DNA from: Mucilaginibacter sp. PPCGB 2223
GTDB taxonomy: Bacteria > Bacteroidota > Bacteroidia > Sphingobacteriales > Sphingobacteriaceae
Direction of reading: 5' to 3'
DNA length: 64,000 nt
Assembly: GCF_001705515.1 (NCBI RefSeq)
Contig: NZ_MDJS01000001.1
Location: forward strand, 1,550,001-1,614,000
Part shown: in pieces, positions 35,041-42,303 of the stretch
Position numbering within the stretch: position 1 is the stretch's first letter
Layout: the number at the start of each line of letters is the position of its first letter
The notes under the pieces: model-generated
Databases searched by the model: none
Told to the model about the DNA's origin: nothing
What the model saw: the letters and a program-made list of their open reading frames with translations, nothing else
Made by a program: the position numbers and the translations under genes

Positions 35041-35853
35041 ATGAAATTCACACCGACTAAATTTTTTAAGTATAAAAATCCCCCTTTTTTAGCGCTGGTA
35101 GTCGTCATGTTCGGGCTCTTTTGTTCATCATCTGCCTATGGCCAAATCGACTATAGTTACGGGGTGAGTAAAAAAGGTTTCCGGGTGGGCGTAGGTCTGG
35201 GCGCTTCGCAGTTACAATCAAACTGGAGCAAAACGTCGATCGGGCCTGCGGGGATTTTGTATTTGGATTATGACCTTAGCCCCTATTTTACTATTGGTTT
35301 AGATGGCAGTTTTGGACAGCTTACAGGTACCGATGCCGAAAACAAACTATACTTTACCAAAACCAGTGTAGTTTTTGCCGGAGGCAGTTTAACCTTTAAA
35401 ATCGCTCTCGGACAGTTTGCCGACTTTAAAAGTAAAAATGGCTTCCAGGATGCGATGAAAAGGCTTTATGTTGGGGTTGGTATAGGCGAAGTTTATTCAA
35501 ATTTCACTCTTACACCGCATACTGATGGTAAAGGGTTGCCAAGCCTTGTTGTATCGGGTTTAGCCTATGGCAAAATACCTCCCGGAACCAAACAAAAAAG
35601 TAACGGAACTTTTGCCGGAAATATAACGGTCACCCAGATACCGGTAAGCTTTGGTACAAATATTGCTTTGCGTGGTTTCTTAGGGAATGACAAGGTTGAG
35701 TTGAATCCAAACCTTCAGTATGTATTCGTTCAGAGTCCGTACTTCGATGGTTATCAGCCAAACTCGCAGCCCGACCCTAACAACCCTCTTATTGGGGTGA
35801 ACGGAAACCAGGCTTACTTTGTAGGATCGCTTACATTAAGATTTAAATTTTAG
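35041..35853 (+). CDS. Predicted outer-membrane beta-barrel protein, 270 aa
   Basis: Family not recognised. A long N-terminal region with a signal peptide (PPFLALVVVMFGLFCSSSAYGQ, cleavage near residue 35) is followed by strand-like, Gly-rich segments (KKGFRVGVGLGASQLQ, ILYLDYDLSPYFTIGLDGSFG, YVGVGIGEVYSNFTL) and a final strand AYFVGSLTLRFKF with C-terminal Phe, as in outer-membrane barrels. It lies 74 bp upstream of gldK on the same strand and occupies the place porP has in some T9SS operons, but it lacks PorP/SprF features. A role as partner of GldK/GldN is only a positional guess. Confidence 0.78.
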   Translation: MKFTPTKFFKYKNPPFLALVVVMFGLFCSSSAYGQIDYSYGVSKKGFRVGVGLGASQLQSNWSKTSIGPAGILYLDYDLSPYFTIGLDGSFGQLTGTDAENKLYFTKTSVVFAGGSLTFKIALGQFADFKSKNGFQDAMKRLYVGVGIGEVYSNFTLTPHTDGKGLPSLVVSGLAYGKIPPGTKQKSNGTFAGNITVTQIPVSFGTNIALRGFLGNDKVELNPNLQYVFVQSPYFDGYQPNSQPDPNNPLIGVNGNQAYFVGSLTLRFKF

Positions 35854-35927
35854 GACAACGTTGACTCAAAATACCCTTATTAAACACACTTTAACTATTT
35901 AAACCAACAACCATTTTGAACATCGAT

Positions 35928-37313
35928 ATGACTACAAAATATATCAAAATAGCCCTGTTAGCCACATGTGCAACATTTTGTGCCTGCAAAAGCAAAAAAA
36001 TGTACGAAGTGCCTGATGAGGTGCGCCCTTTTAAAGGCAAAACCATAACCGCTCCCCCGGGGATGGTATATATCCCTGCAGGACAGATATTTGAGAAGAG
36101 CTCTATTAGAGATTCAAATGCTGTGGATACGTTATCGCAAAGGAGGGTTACTTTAACCGCATTTTTTATAGATGCTACAGAAGTGAGCAATAAACAATAC
36201 CGCAGGTTTGTTGATTGGGTAGCCGATTCGATTGCAGTTACTGATTTTATTAAAGACCCTAAATATTTTTACAAAACCAAGATCAAATCAAAAGCCAAAG
36301 GTGCTAAAGATTCGACGGTACAACGCATTAACTGGAGCAAGATCAATATCACCGGCAAAGTTCCTTTTTGGTTAAACAACGACCTTCAGCCAAAACTTTC
36401 CGGCCTGGTAATTAATTCGGGAGGAAAGAAAATATTGAATAAAGATAAAGTAAAGTTCACCTTTGTGCACGTACAGGCCGGCGGTCCCAATGATGGCAAA
36501 AGTGTGACTGATACCGTGAACGTTATGCCAGACAGCAACGTTTGGGCCGAAGACTTTCCAAATTCACAATCGGATATTTACGTAAACAATTACTTTACCA
36601 ACAAGGCTTTTGAAAGCTACCCCGTTGTAGGCGTTAACTGGAAACAAGCTCGCGCTTATGCCGCCTGGAGAGGTATTATATCGGGCTCGCAGGATGAAGG
36701 TTTGAAAGATTTTGGTCTGCGCTTTAACTTGCCTACAGAGGCACAATGGGAATATGCAGCATCGGGCGGCGAAAATAATTCCGAAACGGTTGCCGGAAAT
36801 GTGGCTGCATACACAACAATTAATGTCGTTCCTTCGTATATAAACAAAAAAAGTAAAAAGAACTTGCCAATCGCCAACTTTAAACAAGGTGACGGTAACT
36901 ATACTAAAGACGGTTCAACATATACTTTGCCTGTGAAATCATACGCTCCTAACTTATTCGGCATTTACAATATGCAAGGCAATGTTGCCGAATGGACACT
37001 TGACGCATATAGCCCTTCGGCCCGCGAATTTGTAGATGACCTGAACCCTGTATTGCTTTTTGATGCACCGGACAACGATGTTGATGTAATGAAACGTAAG
37101 GTTGTACGCGGCGGATCGTGGAAGGACCCGGCTGCTGACATGAACACCGCAACGCGCAATTACGAAGTGCAGGGCACCGCTCACTCATACATTGGCTTTA
37201 GATGCGTAATGCTTGCTCCCGACCTGTTAACTGAACAGGTTAGAACACGCTCGGCTGTTAAACCACCTAAAAAGAGCAAAAAAGCAGCTAAATTAACTGC
37301 ATCAACTAATTAA
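35928..37313 (+). CDS. gldK: T9SS / gliding-motility lipoprotein GldK (PorK)
   Basis: GldK, with GldN, forms the periplasmic outer-membrane-associated ring of the type IX secretion system. The 461-residue protein has a short signal with a lipobox-like FCAC (Cys near residue 20) and a formylglycine-generating-enzyme-like fold: PPGMVYIPAGQIFE, FFIDATEVSNKQYRRFVDWV, PVVGVNWKQARAYAAWR, LPTEAQWEYAASGG, YNMQGNVAEWTLDAY, VVRGGSWKD and YIGFRCVM. ATG at 35928 is chosen over an upstream TTG. The C-terminus is Lys-rich (KPPKKSKKAAK). It is followed after 35 bp directly by gldN; gldL and gldM are missing between them. Confidence 0.88.
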   Translation: MTTKYIKIALLATCATFCACKSKKMYEVPDEVRPFKGKTITAPPGMVYIPAGQIFEKSSIRDSNAVDTLSQRRVTLTAFFIDATEVSNKQYRRFVDWVADSIAVTDFIKDPKYFYKTKIKSKAKGAKDSTVQRINWSKINITGKVPFWLNNDLQPKLSGLVINSGGKKILNKDKVKFTFVHVQAGGPNDGKSVTDTVNVMPDSNVWAEDFPNSQSDIYVNNYFTNKAFESYPVVGVNWKQARAYAAWRGIISGSQDEGLKDFGLRFNLPTEAQWEYAASGGENNSETVAGNVAAYTTINVVPSYINKKSKKNLPIANFKQGDGNYTKDGSTYTLPVKSYAPNLFGIYNMQGNVAEWTLDAYSPSAREFVDDLNPVLLFDAPDNDVDVMKRKVVRGGSWKDPAADMNTATRNYEVQGTAHSYIGFRCVMLAPDLLTEQVRTRSAVKPPKKSKKAAKLTASTN

Positions 37314-37348
37314 GATCTGACACACAGAGAAACGGAAACTGTAGAAAT

Positions 37349-38467
37349 ATGAAAAAGAGAATCCTCATTGTTTTGTGTATAATGCTTGTGGCAAGCCTGT
37401 CTACAATGGCGCAGAGCAAAAAAAGAAGCAAAACAAAAACCCCTGCCAAAAGAACTACCAAGGTTGTTAAGCCTAAAACAGATACAACTGCTATCGCAGC
37501 AAAAAAAGATTCAACTCCTGTTGTGGTTCAGAATACTCCTAATAAAGTAGTGTCGGTGCCCGATTCGGATGATGGCTATCTAAAAAGCGAAATAATGACC
37601 AAGGCCAGGCCATTCCCGATACCTGACCCTAACCCGAATAACATTAAATATTACCACCGTTACTGGAGGGATATTGATCTGAAAGACCCTCGGAACCAGA
37701 AATTTAATACGCCTGGTGCTACCTTAATCGAGGCATTGTTAAAAGGGATTAAGGATGGCAGAATAAACGCCTATGATGCAACCGGGGGCATCCCCGAAAA
37801 CCCCGGAGGCGACGCATTTACTGTGCCGATGAGCTATGATAATTTAATGGGCCGTATGCGCGACACTGCTACAATTGACAAATTGGATAAAGATGGCAAC
37901 AAGATAGGCAGCGAAAGAAAATTGAATGACTTTTCTCCAGACAAAGTAGTTGGATATCGTATTAAAGAAGATGTGTATTTTGACAAGCGCTTGTCGCGTG
38001 TGCAAACCCGCATCATTGGCATAGCACCTCTGATCAGGGTTACATTAACCAACGGCGATACTATCGGTACGCAGCCGGTATGCTGGTTAAAATATAAACA
38101 GTGCCGACTTGTGTTTGCTACAATGGATGTTTCTGACCCCGACAAAAACCTGTACGACGTAAGCATGGACGACATGTTTTTACAAAGGCAGTTTTATGCC
38201 AAGATCGTGGAAGAATCGAACCCGCTGGGCCGCAGGATAAAGGACTATATGAAAGATCCTGCCGACCAGGATAAAGAAGCACAACGCATCGAAAAGAAAC
38301 TGGCCGATTACAAAGCCAATGCATGGGCGTATACCACAACAGGCGCTTTGGATGGAAGTGAAGCTGCAGCCAACGCCAAATCGGGTAAAAAACAGGCGGC
38401 TCCTAAAAAGGCTGCAAATACGCCTCCGCAGCCGACACCTTCAACAGGTGCTCCTGTAAAGCAATAA
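37349..38467 (+). CDS. gldN: T9SS / gliding-motility protein GldN (PorN)
   Basis: GldN is the ring partner of GldK in the type IX secretion system. The 372-residue protein has a signal peptide (LIVLCIMLVASLSTMAQ, cleavage near residue 22), a Lys/Thr-rich linker (to about 65), then conserved GldN segments: YYHRYWRDIDLKDPRNQKF, TLIEALLKGIKDGRINAYD, VVGYRIKEDVYFDKRLSRVQ, RIIGIAPL and the C-terminal LGRRIKDYMKDPADQDKEAQ followed by NAWAY. A Pro/Ala/Thr-rich tail of about 40 residues follows. It sits 35 bp after gldK, without gldL or gldM, and ends at a strong terminator. Confidence 0.9.
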   Translation: MKKRILIVLCIMLVASLSTMAQSKKRSKTKTPAKRTTKVVKPKTDTTAIAAKKDSTPVVVQNTPNKVVSVPDSDDGYLKSEIMTKARPFPIPDPNPNNIKYYHRYWRDIDLKDPRNQKFNTPGATLIEALLKGIKDGRINAYDATGGIPENPGGDAFTVPMSYDNLMGRMRDTATIDKLDKDGNKIGSERKLNDFSPDKVVGYRIKEDVYFDKRLSRVQTRIIGIAPLIRVTLTNGDTIGTQPVCWLKYKQCRLVFATMDVSDPDKNLYDVSMDDMFLQRQFYAKIVEESNPLGRRIKDYMKDPADQDKEAQRIEKKLADYKANAWAYTTTGALDGSEAAANAKSGKKQAAPKKAANTPPQPTPSTGAPVKQ

Positions 38468-38487
38468 CTTTTACATTAATAAAAATA

Positions 38488-38523
38488 AAAAAGCCCTCCT
38501 GAACAACTTGGGAGGGCTTTTTT
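38488..38523 (+). terminator. Strong intrinsic terminator after gldN
   Basis: AAAAAGCCCTCC (38488-38499) pairs with GGAGGGCTTTTT (38511-38522) around an 11-nt loop; a T-run follows. It lies 20 bp after the gldN stop and closes the barrel-gldK-gldN unit. Confidence 0.9.
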
Positions 38524-38563
38524 ATTTAAACTGTAGCTGATGTCATAAATCAAAAACGGTATT

Positions 38564-38583
38564 GTATAATTTAAAAATTATAC
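38564..38583. promoter_or_regulatory. Perfect 20-bp AT-rich palindrome upstream of the arginine operon
   Basis: GTATAATTT-AA-AAATTATAC is a perfect inverted repeat (two 9-bp arms, 2-nt centre). It is 46 bp upstream of a 40-codon ORF and 287 bp upstream of the first arginine gene. Size and symmetry fit a dimeric repressor site; it does not match the enterobacterial ARG-box sequence. Confidence 0.45.
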
Positions 38584-38628
38584 TGTATTTTGCATCAAAT
38601 TTTAAAGCTATCCCAAACTTTAAATAAA

Positions 38629-38751
38629 ATGAAGCGACCAGGCATATACAAGCAGGAAACTACAGCAAAATTTGCTGTGGCTACTTGCGCTTTGGTTACA
38701 ATGGTTGTGATACCCACATCACGACGAAGGCTTTTTATTACGAGGCTTTGA
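38629..38751 (+). CDS. 40-residue ORF, possible arginine leader peptide
   Basis: ATG at 38629, stop TGA at 38749-38751. The 40-residue product starts MKRPGIYKQE, has a hydrophobic middle (VATCALVTMVVIP) and ends SRRRLFITRL. Four of the last ten codons are Arg (cga cga agg, agg). It lies directly upstream of the arginine biosynthesis operon, between a terminator and the first gene. The downstream 117 bp contain TTGAG and two CTCAA copies that could pair alternatively, and an AAAGGA-N9-TCCTTT hairpin. A leader peptide regulating the operon by ribosome stalling on Arg codons is possible; a chance ORF or a small membrane protein are alternatives. Confidence 0.4.
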   Translation: MKRPGIYKQETTAKFAVATCALVTMVVIPTSRRRLFITRL

Positions 38752-38869
38752 TTCGGTAATTGAGTCACCCTCAAACTAAAAAAGGAAACATTGGGTCCTT
38801 TCCCTGGTTATTTCTCAACTAAGGTTTTTCAAAATTATCTGATTTTATTAAGCTAATATTTTTCTTTCG

Positions 38870-39511
38870 ATGACCATACAAGATTTTGATATTCAGGTTG
38901 CAACCGGTCAGCATGTCGAATACGCCCAGCAAATCTGTGATGAGATGGCTGAATCGGCAAAAGCCAGGGGCACCGGCATAGCCCGCCGCTCGCCTGAATA
39001 TGTTGCCGACAAAATGCTGGAAGGCAAGGCGGTTATTGCTTTATACAAAGATGGTACGTGGGCGGGGTTCTGTTATATCGAAACCTGGAGCCACGGCGAT
39101 TTTGTGGCCAATTCGGGCCTGATCGTTAATCCGGAGTTCAGAAAAGTTGGTTTGGCAAAAGCCATCAAAGAAAGAGTGTTTGAATTATCACGTACCAAAT
39201 ACCCCAACGCCAAGATATTCGGTTTAACAACCGGCCTGGCTGTAATGAAGATCAACTCGGACCTGGGGTACGAACCGGTAACCTACTCTGAATTGACGCA
39301 GGACGAAAACTTTTGGCAGGGCTGTAAAAGCTGCGTAAACTACGACATCCTGATGAGCAAAAATCGCAAGAATTGTATGTGCACCGCCATGCTGTTCGAC
39401 CCGGCCGAGAAGCAAAAAGAGTACGAAGAAAAAATGAAAAAAATCACGCACAAAGCCACCCTGCTGGAGCGTATTGAAAACGCATTAAAAAAAATAGGGC
39501 AAGATCATTGA
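38870..39511 (+). CDS. GNAT N-acyltransferase at the head of the arginine operon
   Basis: This 213-residue protein has a GNAT domain (about residues 5-150) with VIALYKDGTWAGFCYIE, the CoA-binding NPEFRKVGLAKAIKERVFEL loop and a later GLTTGLAVMKINSDLGYEPVTYSEL segment. A Cys-rich patch follows (CKSCVNYDILMSKNRKNCMC), then a helical C-terminal tail. Being first in a run of arginine genes, it is a candidate N-acylglutamate synthase, the step missing from the visible set. Whether it transfers acetyl or succinyl is not shown. The gene is followed by a word-like repeat and then argG. Confidence 0.75.
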   Translation: MTIQDFDIQVATGQHVEYAQQICDEMAESAKARGTGIARRSPEYVADKMLEGKAVIALYKDGTWAGFCYIETWSHGDFVANSGLIVNPEFRKVGLAKAIKERVFELSRTKYPNAKIFGLTTGLAVMKINSDLGYEPVTYSELTQDENFWQGCKSCVNYDILMSKNRKNCMCTAMLFDPAEKQKEYEEKMKKITHKATLLERIENALKKIGQDH

Positions 39512-39590
39512 GTGAGTGGTGAGTAGTGAATGGTGAGCAGAGCCATAATGAACAACACTGGTTAATGACTAATGACCATTGAATAAACAT
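39512..39590. repeat. Degenerate short-word repeat between GNAT gene and argG
   Basis: Starting right after the GNAT stop: gtgagtggtgagtagtgaat and ggtgagcag near-copies, then ggttaatgactaatgaccattgaataa. The first part is a close relative of the ggtgagtagtcggtagtgag stretch found right after the gmhB stop (3606). Both are imperfect tandem copies of a 7-10 bp word. Confidence 0.5.
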
Positions 39591-39595
39591 ATCAA

Positions 39596-40792
39596 ATGAA
39601 AAAGAAAGTAGTATTGGCTTACAGCGGCGGTTTAGATACCTCATTCTGCTGCATTTATTTAACACAGGATTTAGGTCTGGAAGTGCACTCCGTTATTGTT
39701 AATACCGGTGGCTTCAGTAAAGAAGAACTGGATAATGTGGAGAAACGTGCTTACCAGATGGGCGTAACCTCGCACCATGTGGTTGATGAAACCGTTAACT
39801 TCTACAATACCTGCATCCGTTATCTTACTTATGGTAATGTGTTAAAAAACAATACTTACCCTCTATCGGTAAGTGCCGAACGTGTTAGCCAGGCCACAGC
39901 TATTGCTAACTATGCTAAAGAGATTGGCGCTGAGTACGTTGCTCACGGTAGTACCGGCGCAGGTAACGATCAGGTTCGTTTTGATATGATATTCAATATC
40001 CTGGTACCCGACGTAAAAATACTGACTCCGATCCGCGATCTGAAATTAAGTCGTGAAGAAGAGATTAAATACCTGAAAGACCATGGCGTGGAGATGAACT
40101 TCGAGAAAGCCAAATACTCCATCAATAAAGGTATCTGGGGTACATCGGTTGGTGGTAAGGAAACTTTAACATCAAATCTTGGCCTGCCTGAGGATGCCTG
40201 GCCCACACAGGTAACTGAAACAGCACCTAAACAATTGGAACTGACTTTTGAGAAAGGCGAGCTAATTGCTATCGATGGTAAAAAATACGATCATCCAACG
40301 CAGGCCATACAGGCTTTACAGGCTACCGCACAGCCTTATGGTATTGGCCGCGATATCCATGTTGGCGATACCATTATCGGCATTAAAGGTCGTGTAGGTT
40401 TTGAAGCCGCTGCGCCTATCATCATCATCAAAGCTCACCATACTTTAGAGAAACATACACTTACTAAATGGCAATTGTCGTGGAAAGATCAATTATCGAC
40501 CTTCTACGGTAACTGGCTGCACGAAGGTCAGTTTCACGACCCAATCATGCGTAATATAGAAGCATTTTTAACAGATACCCAGAAAACCGTTAGCGGTAAG
40601 GTATTTGTCGAACTGCACCCATATCGCTTCCAAATCATCGGTATCGAATCGGATCACGACCTGATGTCGAACAAATTTGGCAGCTACGGCGAAATGAACA
40701 ATGCCTGGACCGGCGACGACGTTAAGGGTTTTTCGAAAATATTCGGTAACCAGGTAATGATCTATCACAAGGTTAACCACACAAACGATTAA
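39596..40792 (+). CDS. argG: Argininosuccinate synthase
   Basis: ArgG condenses citrulline and aspartate with ATP to argininosuccinate. The 398-residue product has the PP-loop ATPase motif VLAYSGGLDTSFC at residues 5-17, then EYVAHGSTGAGNDQVRFD (citrulline/aspartate binding) and a typical synthetase C-terminal domain. Within the Bacteroidota operon it is the second gene; the cupin gene follows 2 bp after its stop, so the two are co-translated in one message. Length matches the family. Confidence 0.97.
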   Translation: MKKKVVLAYSGGLDTSFCCIYLTQDLGLEVHSVIVNTGGFSKEELDNVEKRAYQMGVTSHHVVDETVNFYNTCIRYLTYGNVLKNNTYPLSVSAERVSQATAIANYAKEIGAEYVAHGSTGAGNDQVRFDMIFNILVPDVKILTPIRDLKLSREEEIKYLKDHGVEMNFEKAKYSINKGIWGTSVGGKETLTSNLGLPEDAWPTQVTETAPKQLELTFEKGELIAIDGKKYDHPTQAIQALQATAQPYGIGRDIHVGDTIIGIKGRVGFEAAAPIIIIKAHHTLEKHTLTKWQLSWKDQLSTFYGNWLHEGQFHDPIMRNIEAFLTDTQKTVSGKVFVELHPYRFQIIGIESDHDLMSNKFGSYGEMNNAWTGDDVKGFSKIFGNQVMIYHKVNHTND

Positions 40793-40794
40793 AG

Positions 40795-41172
40795 ATGAGC
40801 AATAACAATCAACAACCTTCATTAGCTGGCCCGGGCGTTTCCAAATCAAACTGCCTTAACCAATATAACTGGGGCGATGATTGTTATGGCTGGACCTTTG
40901 TCGATACCCCTGCCCTATCCATAAAACAAGAGCTAATGCCGCCCGATACCAGCGAACAGCTGCATTATCATGAGCACGCCAACCAATTCTTTTTTATATT
41001 AAAGGGTACGGCAAAGTTTATGATAGATGGTGTTGATCACGTTTTGAAAACGAGTGAGGGGATAGAGATAAGGGCAGGACAAAAACATAAAATAAGCAAC
41101 AACGACCCGGCCGACCTGGAGTTTATTTTATACTCACAACCATCCACCAATAACGACAGGATAAATATTTAA
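40795..41172 (+). CDS. Cupin-domain protein inside the arginine operon
   Basis: This 125-residue single-domain cupin has cupin motif 1 in LHYHEHANQFFFILKGTAKFMIDG (about residues 58-81), with two metal-ligand His, Gln where the third ligand Glu is usual, and motif 2 around IRAGQKHKISNND with a further His. It follows argG by 2 bp and precedes argC by 22 bp. It has no signal peptide. No arginine step is known to use a cupin, so its role (a small-molecule binding or isomerase activity) is undefined. Confidence 0.85.
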   Translation: MSNNNQQPSLAGPGVSKSNCLNQYNWGDDCYGWTFVDTPALSIKQELMPPDTSEQLHYHEHANQFFFILKGTAKFMIDGVDHVLKTSEGIEIRAGQKHKISNNDPADLEFILYSQPSTNNDRINI

Positions 41173-41194
41173 TCCCGGAAAGGGGCAAAGAATA

Positions 41195-42250
41195 ATGAGC
41201 AACGAACAAAATATAGGCGATTATAATTCACTAATCCGTGTAAAGGCAGGCATAGTTGGTGGTGCAGGGTATACCGGCGGCGAACTGCTGCGTATTTTGG
41301 TCAATCACCCCGATGTTGATATTGTATTTGTACACAGTAACAGTAACGCTGGTAATTACGTTTACGAAGTACATACGGACCTGTTCGGCGATACGCAATT
41401 GAAGTTTGGCGATGAATTGTCGGATGATATTGATGTGTTGTTTTTATGTGTTGGCCATGGTGATGCCAAAAAATTCCTGGAAGCTAACGCTATTGCGCCA
41501 CAAATCCGCATCATTGATCTGAGCCAGGATTTCAGGTTAAGTCAGAATTCAAAATTCCATATCCAGAATATAACCGCCGACCCGGAGCCAAGCTTCAGGC
41601 AGTTTGTTTATGGTTTACCCGAATTAAATCGCGAAAGCATAAAAACGGCTAAGAACATTGCTAACCCGGGTTGCTTTGCTACTTGTTTGCAGTTGGGATT
41701 ATTACCGCTTGCCGCAAAAGGCTTACTGACCAGCGAGGTGCACATTACGGCCACAACGGGTTCAACCGGAGCGGGCCAAAGCCTGGCGGCGACATCGCAC
41801 TTTACCTGGAGAAATGATAACCTTTCTGTTTACAAGGTATTTGAGCACCAGCATTTGAATGAGATTGGCCAGTCGTTAAAACAATTACAGCCTGATAAGG
41901 CGATTGGTGATATAAATTTCATCCCTTACCGGGGAGATTTTACACGAGGCATTATTGCATCCATGTATACCGAAAGCGATTTAACCGAAGACGAAGCGTT
42001 AAAACTATATGCCGGATATTACGATGGGCATCCGTTTACCCATGTTACCAAGCGCAACATCGATATGAAGCAGATCGTGAATACTAACAAATGTTTTATA
42101 CAGGTTAAAAAGCACGGGACTAAGCTGTTTATCGTTAGCATATTGGATAACCTGCTTAAAGGTGCATCTGGTCAGGCTGTGCAAAATATGAACTTAGTTT
42201 TTGGATTACCAGAAACTGCAGGTTTAAGGCTAAAAGCAGTTGCTTTTTAA
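41195..42250 (+). CDS. argC: N-acetyl(or succinyl)-gamma-glutamyl-phosphate reductase
   Basis: ArgC reduces the N-acylglutamyl phosphate with NADPH to the semialdehyde. The 351-residue product has the Rossmann motif AGIVGGAGYTGGELLRI (about residues 18-34) and the active-site NPGCFATCLQLGLLPL with the catalytic Cys (about residue 159), followed by HITATTGSTGAGQSL. The substrate in this operon may be the N-succinyl rather than the N-acetyl derivative (see argF'). An N-terminal 15-residue extension (MSNEQNIGDYNSLIR) precedes the typical start; an alternative internal start is not excluded. Confidence 0.95.
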   Translation: MSNEQNIGDYNSLIRVKAGIVGGAGYTGGELLRILVNHPDVDIVFVHSNSNAGNYVYEVHTDLFGDTQLKFGDELSDDIDVLFLCVGHGDAKKFLEANAIAPQIRIIDLSQDFRLSQNSKFHIQNITADPEPSFRQFVYGLPELNRESIKTAKNIANPGCFATCLQLGLLPLAAKGLLTSEVHITATTGSTGAGQSLAATSHFTWRNDNLSVYKVFEHQHLNEIGQSLKQLQPDKAIGDINFIPYRGDFTRGIIASMYTESDLTEDEALKLYAGYYDGHPFTHVTKRNIDMKQIVNTNKCFIQVKKHGTKLFIVSILDNLLKGASGQAVQNMNLVFGLPETAGLRLKAVAF

Positions 42251-42303
42251 TTATAAAAGTGCCATTGTGAGGTACAAGGAGTTTTAATATTAATACACAA
42301 AAA

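Noticed and set aside
35041..35853. Considered as PorP/SprF of the T9SS
   Set aside because: It lacks the PorP/SprF N-terminal pattern (Q-F-S-Q-type start of the mature protein followed by NPA-type motif), so only a generic barrel call is supported.
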